A stretch of 28,599 nt of DNA from CAYHSR01 sp043821725 (GTDB taxonomy: Bacteria; Patescibacteriota; Patescibacteriia; Magasanikbacterales; GWA2-37-8), in the NCBI GenBank assembly GCA_043821725.1, contig JBDRCM010000032.1, forward strand, positions 1-28,599, written 5' to 3'. The notes beneath the pieces were generated by a model. The model did not search any database. It was not told where the DNA came from and saw only the letters and a program-made list of their open reading frames with translations. Positions 1-6,292 of this stretch are shown in pieces. Both the position numbers and the translations under genes were made by a program. How positions within the stretch are numbered: position 1 is the first letter of the stretch; each line of letters opens with the position of its first letter.

Positions 1-1
1 A

Positions 2-160
2 AATTCGGCAGTGATAGGTCTTTTAAAATCTGCCCATCAAATGTTGATGGAGAATCACCTTAACACTTGTTTTAAGACAGCGATGGGAATAAAAAACGAA
101 AAAAGAAAACGGGAAATGACTCAAGAGATTTTAAAAGTCACGAAACTATTTAATAAATAA
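2..160 (+). CDS. CsoR/FrmR-family metal-sensing repressor, C-terminal fragment
   Basis: The open frame runs from the window edge to a TAA at 158-160, giving 52 residues of a C-terminus. It matches the end of the DUF156 (CsoR/RcnR/FrmR) fold: a helix ending in LKSAHQM, then ENHLNTC, then a Lys-rich last helix. The HxxxC pair in HLNTC is the His/Cys pair that in CsoR completes the Cu(I) site; the first Cys ligand lies outside the window. CsoR proteins are all-helical repressors released from DNA by Cu(I). The gene stops 10 bases before a membrane/HMA fusion and a copper ATPase, so it is the likely regulator of that operon. The metal is inferred from the neighbours; RcnR- or FrmR-like sensing cannot be excluded from a fragment. 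Confidence 0.72.
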   Translation, partial: NSAVIGLLKSAHQMLMENHLNTCFKTAMGIKNEKRKREMTQEILKVTKLFNK

Positions 161-170
161 TTTAAATCGC

Positions 171-1691
171 ATGACTAAAAATATAAAAGAACATACTTAT
201 TACGTCAGAGGAATGCATTGCGCTTCTTGCGAGATTTTAATTGAGAAGAAATTATTAGAATTGGGGAACATAAAATCAGTTGAAGCCTCAACGGCCAAAG
301 GTGAGGCACTGATCGAATACGACGGCGAAAGACCAAAGCTCGAAAGATTGAATGAAATTTTTAAAAGAGAGGGCTATACTTTTTCCGACAGACCACAAGA
401 AGCGATAAACGGTTTTAAGCCGAAGGAATTTTTTATTACCCTTGTTATCGGCTTATTAATTATTATCGGTTTTATCGGATTAAATAAATTGGGATTATCG
501 GGGTTAATAAATGTTAGTTCAAAATCGTCTTTACCGATGTTTTTTGTGTTCGGGCTTATAGCCGGCATTTCTAGTTGCGCGGCCTTGGTCGGTGGAATAA
601 TTCTTTCTATGTCAAAACAATGGGGCGAATTATATTCGGATACTGACTCTACGTGGAAAAAAATTCAACCTCACTTAATTTTTAATGCTGGCAGACTTAT
701 TTCTTACGGCGTTTTGGGGGCAGTATTAGGAGTAGTCGGCAGCAAACTAAATTTTTCCTTAAATTTTGGACCGTTTTTAGTCATCACTGTTTCTGTAATG
801 ATGATTTTTTTGGCTTTTCAGATGTTTGGCTTTAAAGCGTTTAGGAAATTTCAATTTACAATGCCGAGATTTATTACAAGATTTATTGCCAATGAATCTA
901 ACTTCAAAGGCCGCTATATGCCGTTTTTAATGGGCGCATTTACTTTTTTCCTGCCCTGCGGTTTTACTATAACGGCCCAAGGACTCGCTTTAATATCTGG
1001 TAGCGCAATTCAAGGGGGTTTAATCATGATTTTATTTGCGATAGGAACCCTGCCGATGCTTTTAACTATTGGTTTGTCTAGTGTTAAATTTTCTCAAAAA
1101 ACACACTTATCCGCCAGATTCTTGAAAGTAGCTGGAATTTTGGTTTTATTTTTCGCTCTCTATAATATAAATTTCCAGCTAAATGTTCTGGGAATTTCCA
1201 GTCTTAGTGATTTAGGTATTAATTCTGGCCAATCTTCCAATAATGTAAAAAATAACTCGCTTCAAAACGAAGAAGGATTGCCTCCAATTGTTAATGGCAA
1301 ACAAATCTTAAAAATGGATGCTTCTTCTCGTGGCTATTCACCAAACTATTTTAAAGTAAAAGTTGGAATACCGGTGAGGTGGGAAATTACCGACAAAGGA
1401 ACAAGCGGTTGCACCAATGCCATTATTTCAAAAAATTTATTTGAGGGAGAAATCCCTTTAACACCAGGACAAACCAGTATAAAGGAATTTACACCCGAAA
1501 AATCTGGGAAATATAAGTTTAGTTGCTGGATGGGAATGATTTCTGGAATTATAGAAGTTGTTGATCAAGGCGACGCCACACCTCAAAGCAATGTCTTAAA
1601 TGGCAATGGGAATTTGTTTACTCCGTCGGGCGCAGAGAGTTCGGGGGGAAGCTGTGGCATAAACGGAAGGTGTGGTTGCGGTGGAAGGTAA
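171..1691 (+). CDS. HMA domain + DsbD/TauE-like membrane domain + cupredoxin fusion, metal handling
   Basis: This 506-residue protein has three parts. Residues 9-75 are a heavy-metal-associated domain with GMHCASC (Cys17, Cys20). Residues 85-340 hold about six or seven membrane helices of the UreH/TauE/DsbD type, with one Cys at an equivalent place in each half (Cys136 in GISSC, Cys263 in FLPCGF), as in thiol-carrying CcdA-like transporters. Residues 376-465 are an outward cupredoxin-like domain with candidate Cu ligands Cys414, Cys452, Met454 and Met456 in SCWMGM; no His ligand is evident. The last residues form a Cys/Gly tail with Cys495, Cys501 and Cys503. It sits between a CsoR-like gene and copA, so a role in moving or buffering copper across the membrane is inferred. 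The transport direction is not shown by the sequence. Confidence 0.82.
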   Translation: MTKNIKEHTYYVRGMHCASCEILIEKKLLELGNIKSVEASTAKGEALIEYDGERPKLERLNEIFKREGYTFSDRPQEAINGFKPKEFFITLVIGLLIIIGFIGLNKLGLSGLINVSSKSSLPMFFVFGLIAGISSCAALVGGIILSMSKQWGELYSDTDSTWKKIQPHLIFNAGRLISYGVLGAVLGVVGSKLNFSLNFGPFLVITVSVMMIFLAFQMFGFKAFRKFQFTMPRFITRFIANESNFKGRYMPFLMGAFTFFLPCGFTITAQGLALISGSAIQGGLIMILFAIGTLPMLLTIGLSSVKFSQKTHLSARFLKVAGILVLFFALYNINFQLNVLGISSLSDLGINSGQSSNNVKNNSLQNEEGLPPIVNGKQILKMDASSRGYSPNYFKVKVGIPVRWEITDKGTSGCTNAIISKNLFEGEIPLTPGQTSIKEFTPEKSGKYKFSCWMGMISGIIEVVDQGDATPQSNVLNGNGNLFTPSGAESSGGSCGINGRCGCGGR

Positions 1692-1710
1692 AAATATAAA
1701 ATTTAATTTT

Positions 1711-3960
1711 ATGAATATGAATCAAAAAACAATCTTAAAAATATCTGGCATGCATTGCTCTTCATGCTCGGCTATTATTGAGAATGCACTAAAAAATGAG
1801 GAAGGTATAAAATCGATTAATGTCAATTTTGCTACAGAAAAAGCTTATTTAGAGTTTGACTCAATTGAGATAAGCATTGCCCGAATTCAAAAAAATATCG
1901 AAAAGTTGGGATATAAAGCAACGGAAGAAACTGCCGAGGAAGAAATGCATGACCACCACAAAGAGGCAAAAATACAAGAAGTCAGCAAATTGAAAAAACG
2001 GCTTATTTTCGCTTTAATTTTCAGCTTGCCTATTATTTATATGGTGATGGGCGAAATGATTGGATTGCCAGTGCCAACAATTTTTGAAAATTATGGGACT
2101 ATTATCCAGTTCGCTTTAGCGACGGTTGTTATTGTTTCCTGTTTTAATATCTGGACATCTGGCTTTAAAAAATTGCTGCGTCTGTCTCCCAATATGGATA
2201 CTCTAATTTTTATTGGCACAGCCGTTGCTTATTTTTATAGTTTAACCATAGCTGTCTTGATGTTTTTAGGGACAAAAGTTGACGCACCTCTTTACTATGA
2301 GAGCGTGGCTCTGATTTTGGTCTTTATTTCTTTGGGAAAATATTTGGAAGCGATAACTAAGGGAAAGACAAGTGAAGCGATTAAAAAATTAATTGGGCTC
2401 CAACCAAAAGAAGCGACGATTATAAAAGATGACGAGGAAATAAAAATTCCTATTGCCGAAGTAAAAGTCGGGGATATTATTTTGGTAAAGCCTGGTGAAA
2501 AAATCCCAGTGGATGGAATTGTTATTGATGGTTATTCCGGCGTTGATGAAAAAGCAATCACTGGCGAAAGTATTCCAGTGGAAAAGAAAAAAGACGATGA
2601 AGTAATTGGCGCGACCATTAACAAAACGGGGGTTTTGAAATTCAGGGCAACCCGAGTTGGCAAAGATACGATGTTAGCCGAGATTATAAAAATAGTTGAG
2701 GAAGCGATGGGATCTAAAGCACCAATTCAGCTTTTGGCTGATAAAGTTTCTTTTTACTTTGTTCCGTCAGTGATTGGCATTGCTATTTTGTCTTTTGTTA
2801 TTTGGCTTTTGTTGGGCCAATCCCTTGCTTTTGCCTTAACAGTTTTTGTCGCTGTTTTAATCATCGCTTGCCCTTGCGCTTTAGGTTTGGCAACTCCAAC
2901 CGCTGTGATGATGGGCACTGGTCTGGCGGCAAAAAATGGCATTTTAATCAAAAGTGGTAAAGCGTTGGAGATTGCCCGCGATTTGAATATGGTCATTTTT
3001 GATAAAACAGGAACTCTAACCAAGGGTGAACCAAGTGTTACTGATGTGGTGAAGATCAAAAACGATGTTAGCGAGAATTTGATTTTACAAATTGCCGCGT
3101 CAGTGGAAAAAAATTCCGAGCATCCTTTGGCTCAAGCGATTATCAATAAAGCGAAGGAGGAAAAAGCTAATTTTTCAGAAGTAAAAAGCTTTCAAGCTAT
3201 TCCCGGTTATGGCGTTTCAGCTGAATTAGAAAATAAAAAAATTCTTTTCGGGACAAGAAAACTAATGACTAACAATCAAATTAACCCGAGTTTAATAGAA
3301 GAAAAAATGATTGTTTTAGAAGATCAAGGCAAAACAGCAATGATTTTAGCGCAAGACAAAGATATTATTGGCATTATTGCGGTGGCCGATACTCTTAAAG
3401 ATTTCTCAAAAGAAGCAGTTAAGATGCTTCATAAAATGGGAAAGAAGGTTGCGATAATTACGGGGGACAATAAAAGAGTTGGACAAGCTATTGCCAAGCA
3501 AGTCGGCATAGACAGGGTTTTGGCCGAGGTATTGCCGCAAGAAAAATCAGCCGAAATTAAAAAATTACAAAGCAAAGGAAATATAGTGGCGATGGTTGGT
3601 GATGGTATAAATGATGCTCCGGCTTTGGCCCAATCTGATTTAGGCATTGCTTTGGGTTCTGGCACAGATGTGGCGATGGAAACTGGGGAAATAGTTTTAA
3701 TTAAAGATGATTTAAGAGATGTGATAACAGCAATTGATTTGAGTAAATACACTTTAAATAAAATTAAGCAAAATCTTTTCTGGGCCTTCTTTTATAATAT
3801 TGTCGGTATTCCTGTTGCCGCTGGTATTTTATATCCTTTCACTGGCTGGCTTTTAAATCCGGCAATTGCTGCCGCCGCTATGGCTTTCTCGTCGGTTAGC
3901 GTTGTTTCAAACGCTCTTTTAATGAAAAGATATGAACCACAAATTACTAAAAAATCATAA
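1711..3960 (+). CDS. copA: Copper-translocating P1B-type ATPase
   Basis: The protein is about 750 residues and carries the full P1B set in order: an N-terminal HMA domain with GMHCSSC, an actuator TGES, the membrane metal site CPC in IACPCALG, the phosphorylation site DKTGT, the nucleotide-domain HP in SEHPLAQ, and TGDN and GDGIND in the hinge. CPC with a CxxC HMA domain points to Cu(I) (or Ag(I)) export at the cytoplasmic membrane. The frame also opens with a GTG at 1672 inside the previous gene. I prefer ATG 1711 (or 1717) because the residues before it resemble nothing and the HMA domain then starts at the usual distance. No strong ribosome site precedes it, so translation may be coupled to the upstream gene, which ends 19 bases earlier. 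Confidence 0.95.
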   Translation: MNMNQKTILKISGMHCSSCSAIIENALKNEEGIKSINVNFATEKAYLEFDSIEISIARIQKNIEKLGYKATEETAEEEMHDHHKEAKIQEVSKLKKRLIFALIFSLPIIYMVMGEMIGLPVPTIFENYGTIIQFALATVVIVSCFNIWTSGFKKLLRLSPNMDTLIFIGTAVAYFYSLTIAVLMFLGTKVDAPLYYESVALILVFISLGKYLEAITKGKTSEAIKKLIGLQPKEATIIKDDEEIKIPIAEVKVGDIILVKPGEKIPVDGIVIDGYSGVDEKAITGESIPVEKKKDDEVIGATINKTGVLKFRATRVGKDTMLAEIIKIVEEAMGSKAPIQLLADKVSFYFVPSVIGIAILSFVIWLLLGQSLAFALTVFVAVLIIACPCALGLATPTAVMMGTGLAAKNGILIKSGKALEIARDLNMVIFDKTGTLTKGEPSVTDVVKIKNDVSENLILQIAASVEKNSEHPLAQAIINKAKEEKANFSEVKSFQAIPGYGVSAELENKKILFGTRKLMTNNQINPSLIEEKMIVLEDQGKTAMILAQDKDIIGIIAVADTLKDFSKEAVKMLHKMGKKVAIITGDNKRVGQAIAKQVGIDRVLAEVLPQEKSAEIKKLQSKGNIVAMVGDGINDAPALAQSDLGIALGSGTDVAMETGEIVLIKDDLRDVITAIDLSKYTLNKIKQNLFWAFFYNIVGIPVAAGILYPFTGWLLNPAIAAAAMAFSSVSVVSNALLMKRYEPQITKKS

Positions 3961-3975
3961 AGGGAGTTCCTTTTT
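3959..3975 (+). terminator. Weak hairpin with short T-run at copA stop
   Basis: AAAGG (3959-3963) pairs with CCTTT (3969-3973) around a five-base loop and is followed by two more Ts. It overlaps the copA stop. The stem is short and A/T-rich, so termination here would be inefficient and copA transcripts may continue into the GC-rich island. Confidence 0.3.
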
Positions 3976-4340
3976 GTCGCCCGCGCACGGGTGGAGTGGG
4001 GCAAGGGCGACTTCTTCTCTTTTTCAATATGCCCCGCCGCCGCCCGAAAAAATCGCTGGGGGTTTCCAGCAGGCAGGCAAAAAGGAAGGGGGTTGGGGGG
4101 GAAGGAATTTTTGACCGCCTGTTCTGCGCCGTAGGCGCAGTGGGGTGGAAAGCGTTTCCGCCGTTTGGCGTTAAGCTAAACATCAAAGCAAAAAAATTTT
4201 CTTTTTTCAATTTAATTTTTCGCGCAACCTTTTTTCTTTTAAAAGGATTTGAAAATTGTTTTGCTTTGCTCGCCGAGTTTCGGCGGGCGGAAACGCTGGG
4301 TCGGGGTTCAAAATCATTAGAGCGATTTTCGCTCAAAATA
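3976..4340 (+). ncRNA. GC-rich, hairpin-dense intergenic island (candidate structured RNA or repeat)
   Basis: This stretch is visibly far richer in G and C than the genes around it. It contains successive local hairpins: GTCGCCC/GGGCGAC (3976-3982 with 4005-4011), CTGCGCC/GGCGCAG with a 3-base loop (4124-4140), GCTCGCCG/CGGCGGGC with one G-U pair (4268-4275 with 4281-4288), and GAGCGA/TCGCTC (4320-4334). It also has runs of five to seven Gs at 4058-4062, 4088-4092 and 4095-4101. Both strands happen to be open for 121-129 codons, which GC-rich sequence does by chance; the implied peptides are low-complexity and resemble no protein family I know. It may be a long structured RNA, a dispersed genomic repeat, or the 3' region of the copper transcript. 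No promoter is evident inside it. Confidence 0.4.
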
Positions 4341-4450
4341 GGTTCGAGCTTCGTTCAGTAATTGCGACATAACAAATCAAAATCAACTGCTTTATTAAGT
4401 TGATTTTGATTTGTTATGTCGGGGTTGTGGGACGAAGTGGGAACCTATTT
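4336..4450 (+). repeat. 115-base imperfect palindrome, 53-base arms
   Basis: All paired blocks share one axis: 4336-4345 with 4441-4450, 4349-4354 with 4432-4437, and 4365-4388 with 4398-4421 (24 perfect pairs around a 9-base loop). In the unmatched block 4355-4364 with 4422-4431, eight of ten positions pair on the plus strand if G-U pairs are allowed. In total 43 of 53 arm positions are Watson-Crick pairs, 6 are G-U and 4 are mismatches on the plus strand. The minus strand would have A-C clashes where the plus strand has G-U. This favours a folded plus-strand RNA or single plus DNA strand over a simple duplex binding site. Confidence 0.8.
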
Positions 4451-4513
4451 GGCTAAGAATAAGATTCATATCTATAATAAATTTGAATTAGGTGAGTGGA
4501 CTAATATTAACCC

Positions 4514-4542
4514 TTGACATAGTATCGGATAGGTGGTATAAT
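4514..4542 (+). promoter_or_regulatory. Consensus sigma70 promoter for the Fic gene
   Basis: TTGACA at 4514-4519 and TATAAT at 4537-4542 are separated by exactly 17 bases, a perfect match to the housekeeping promoter. Transcription would begin near 4549, leaving about 20 bases before the ATG at 4570 and no recognisable ribosome-binding site. Confidence 0.85.
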
Positions 4543-4556
4543 ATAGTTATCCGATA
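4523..4556. promoter_or_regulatory. Twin operator-like repeats flanking the -10
   Basis: TATCGGATA (4523-4531) and TATCCGATA (4548-4556) are inverted copies of each other. Each is also nearly self-complementary around its central base. Their centres are 25 bp apart; the first lies in the promoter spacer and the second at the start of transcription. This is the geometry of a repressor operator. The Fic protein's own C-terminal helix-turn-helix is the obvious candidate binder. Confidence 0.6.
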
Positions 4557-4569
4557 TTAATATAAACAT

Positions 4570-5511
4570 ATGTACTTATTAAAAGAAGTTTTAGATAGAT
4601 TAAGACAAAAAAAGAAGAAATTGGATTCTTTTCGTCCATTCTCTAAATCCGTTTTAAATCGTTTACGAGAACAATTTGTGATTGAATGGACATATAATTC
4701 AAATGGTATTGAGGGCAATACGCTTACTTTGCGAGAAACTGCCTTAGTATTACGTGAAGGAATTACTGTAAGAGGTAAAACATTAAAGGAACATACGGAG
4801 GCAACTAATCATAAAAAAGCAATAGAATTTGTAGAAAATTTTGTAGTCAAGAAAAGTGGTCTCACAGAAAAAATATTATTAGATATTCATGGGATAGTTT
4901 TATCAGATATAGATGACGAATACGCTGGTATATACAGAAATCAAAATGTGCGCATACTTGGTGCTAGGGTAATACCACCAAATCCATTAAAAATCCAAAG
5001 ACTAATGGATGAATTTTTTAAATGGCTTAATAATAATTCAGACAAACTTCATATCATAGAACAAGTGGCTTTGGCTCATTATAAACTGGTAAAAATTCAT
5101 CCTTTTATTGATGGTAATGGTCGTACTTCCAGATTAATCATGAATTTATTATTAATGCAAAAAGGATACCCACCAGCTGTAATATTAAAAAATGATAGAA
5201 AAAAATATTATTCAACCTTGAACGAAGCCAACATGGGGCGATTTAAACCATTTGTTTTGTTTGTAGCCCAGTCAATTGAGCGTTCCTTGGGATTATATTT
5301 AGAGGCAATAGAACCAAAAATAAATAAAAAACAAGTTGATTTAACTGAATATATATCTTTGATGGATGCAAGTAAAATTTGTAATTACTCACAAGAATAT
5401 TTAAGTTTACTTGCTCGAAGAGGAAAAATACATGCAATAAAAAGAAATAGAAACTGGCTAATAACTAAAGAATCAATAGAAGAATATATAAATAATGTAA
5501 ATTCTAAGTGA
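4570..5511 (+). CDS. Class II Fic protein with C-terminal DNA-binding domain
   Basis: The protein has 313 residues. The Fic motif is at 176-187 (HPFIDGNGRTSR) with catalytic His176, the signature of enzymes that usually transfer AMP to target-protein hydroxyls. SNGIEG at residues 44-49 fits the (S/T)xxxE(G/N) inhibitory helix, with Glu48 as the residue that blocks ATP; an N-terminal position makes this a class II, self-inhibited Fic. Residues 263-308 look like an excisionase/MerR-type helix-turn-helix (MDASKICNYSQEYLSLLARR). There is no separate antitoxin gene beside it. Codon use is very AT-rich (many ATA, TTA, AAA), and the gene sits alone between the GC-rich island and a tRNA, consistent with acquisition. 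The target is unknown; it may mainly be a self-regulating regulator. Confidence 0.9.
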   Translation: MYLLKEVLDRLRQKKKKLDSFRPFSKSVLNRLREQFVIEWTYNSNGIEGNTLTLRETALVLREGITVRGKTLKEHTEATNHKKAIEFVENFVVKKSGLTEKILLDIHGIVLSDIDDEYAGIYRNQNVRILGARVIPPNPLKIQRLMDEFFKWLNNNSDKLHIIEQVALAHYKLVKIHPFIDGNGRTSRLIMNLLLMQKGYPPAVILKNDRKKYYSTLNEANMGRFKPFVLFVAQSIERSLGLYLEAIEPKINKKQVDLTEYISLMDASKICNYSQEYLSLLARRGKIHAIKRNRNWLITKESIEEYINNVNSK

Positions 5512-5530
5512 TAATCATAAAAATTGTATT

Positions 5531-5561
5531 AAAACAGACTTCAAATTAAGGAGTCTGTTTT
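5531..5561. terminator. Bidirectional terminator between fic and tRNA-Pro
   Basis: AAAACAGACT (5531-5540) pairs perfectly with AGTCTGTTTT (5552-5561) around an 11-base loop. The arms supply a T-run in both directions, so the hairpin can end fic transcripts on the plus strand and tRNA transcripts on the minus strand. Confidence 0.8.
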
Positions 5562-5567
5562 GCTGTG

Positions 5568-5641
5568 TCGGGCTGAGAGGACTTGAACCTCCGACCTCGT
5601 CGTCCCGAACGACGCGCGCTAGCCAACTGCGCTACAGCCCG
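5568..5641 (-). tRNA. tRNA-Pro(CGG)
   Basis: The reverse strand folds into a full cloverleaf. The acceptor CGGGCTG/CAGCCCG has seven pairs, the D-stem is GCGC/GCGC, the anticodon stem is CGTCG/CGACG with loop TTCGGGA, and the T-arm is GGAGG-TTCAAGT-CCTCT. The anticodon CGG (5607-5605) reads the Pro codon CCG, and G at position 37 fits tRNA-Pro. The discriminator base is A at 5568. No CCA follows, so the end must be added by the CCA-adding enzyme, which is encoded at 7329. Confidence 0.95.
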
Positions 5642-5643
5642 AT

Positions 5644-5714
5644 GGCGCTATCCGCAATACCTCCTCTGCGTACACACAAGCAAGTTATGTATATGCAGGG
5701 AAGCGGATGGCGCT
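5644..5714 (+). repeat. Two-part long hairpin beside tRNA-Pro
   Basis: An outer stem of 12 pairs joins 5644-5655 (GGCGCTATCCGC) to 5703-5714 (GCGGATGGCGCT) with two G-U pairs on the plus strand. An inner 11-position stem joins 5666-5676 to 5688-5698 with one G-U and one mismatch, capped by an 11-base loop. The internal loop 5656-5665 exposes ACCTCCT, which is identical to the anti-Shine-Dalgarno sequence. No gene overlaps it. It could be a small RNA, a folded spacer in a tRNA precursor or a REP-like repeat; I see no clear promoter for it. Confidence 0.45.
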
Positions 5715-5773
5715 TCATTTTTGGAGGGGATGTGGGTTGGAGATTTATATTTTTTCAGGCGGATATTTTCAAA

Positions 5774-6091
5774 TTATGACAATGTCTCCACAAATTTATA
5801 TACTATGCTCTGATGATGCGGTACCATTTGTATTTTCATTATCGTTATAATCATTCCCTCTCTTATCACAAGTATATAGCCCTTATGTCCGTACATCGCG
5901 TCAGGATCAACATCCAAATAAAATATCCAGGCCGGATCTCCGTCAAATATAACAGGGTCGCCCATATATTCAGATACTTCACAACTTTGCATTTGCTGTG
6001 GGTAAGCGAATAATTTGGCATCATGGTCGGGATCTTTTAATTCAAGCCCTTTTTTTTGGGCTTTTTTCTGGCAGTCAGCAGGTATGTCCAT
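5774..6091 (-). CDS. Small orphan protein, unknown function
   Basis: I do not recognise this 105-residue protein. It is acidic in its N-terminal half and has alternating hydrophobic strands later (for example AWIFYLDVD and GYILVIREG), suggesting a small soluble alpha/beta or beta-rich fold. There is no signal peptide and there are only two Cys. The frame extends to an ATG at 6124, but I chose the ATG at 6091. A GGAGG at 6104-6100 sits 8 bases before it, and the likely promoter's -10 (6132-6127) would start transcription at about 6120, too late for the upstream ATG. The gene points toward tRNA-Pro, 132 bases downstream on the same strand, and could be co-transcribed with it. Confidence 0.6.
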   Translation of the reverse strand: MDIPADCQKKAQKKGLELKDPDHDAKLFAYPQQMQSCEVSEYMGDPVIFDGDPAWIFYLDVDPDAMYGHKGYILVIREGMIITIMKIQMVPHHQSIVYKFVETLS

Positions 6092-6104
6092 GTCATCTTC
6101 CTCC

Positions 6105-6154
6105 GATAACGTTTTTGTTATCATATATTATATACTCACAAGCATAAATTGCAA
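6105..6154 (-). promoter_or_regulatory. Promoter and leader hairpin of the orphan gene
   Basis: On the minus strand TTGCAA (6154-6149) and TATAAT (6132-6127) are 16 bases apart. The first transcribed bases can form GATAAC/GTTATC (6122-6117 with 6110-6105), a perfect six-pair hairpin that ends right before the GGAGG ribosome site. The hairpin may protect the 5' end or influence ribosome access. Confidence 0.5.
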
Positions 6155-6241
6155 GCAAGAAATCAGTATGTTAGTTTAAAATAATGGATTATTAAGCATA
6201 TATCGCACGCGACCAAAAAAATGACCTTATTTTTTTCTGGC

Positions 6242-6270
6242 TTTGCAGTTTGCCTAATATATGCTACAAT
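6242..6270 (+). promoter_or_regulatory. Possible pilT promoter
   Basis: TTTGCA (6242-6247) and TACAAT (6265-6270) lie 17 bases apart, a moderate sigma70 match, 22 bases before the pilT start codon. Confidence 0.4.
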
Positions 6271-6292
6271 AAATTCAAATTAATAATATTTT

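Noticed and set aside
1672..1710. GTG start for copA inside the upstream gene
   Set aside because: The extra residues match nothing in P1B ATPases and the in-frame ATG at 1711 fits the normal distance to the HMA motif.
4058..4105. G-quadruplex
   Set aside because: There are three long G-runs but the fourth is only GG nearby; spacing is irregular, so the evidence is weak.
3947..4361. Overlapping plus and minus open frames of 121 and 129 codons in the GC-rich island
   Set aside because: Open on both strands at once, low-complexity, no ribosome site and no family resemblance; explained by GC-rich sequence having few stop codons.
4365..4421. dif/Xer recombination site
   Set aside because: GCGACATAAC and GTTATGTC recall Xer half-sites, but the spacing between arms is far too long for a dif core.
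4336..4450. Integron attC site
   Set aside because: Hairpin shape is suggestive, but I could not find the conserved core triplet-purine boxes (GTTRRRY and its partner) at the right places, and no integrase is in the window.
5568..5600. tRNA 3' end as an integration site for a fic-containing island
   Set aside because: I looked for a direct repeat of the tRNA 3' end near the island and copA and found none, and there is no integrase gene.
5583..5813. Plus-strand frame across tRNA-Pro
   Set aside because: It is a shadow of the tRNA and the neighbouring hairpin, with no start signals.
6092..6124. Upstream ATG for the orphan minus-strand gene
   Set aside because: It lies at or before the expected transcription start and has no ribosome site, while the inner ATG has GGAGG at 8 bases.
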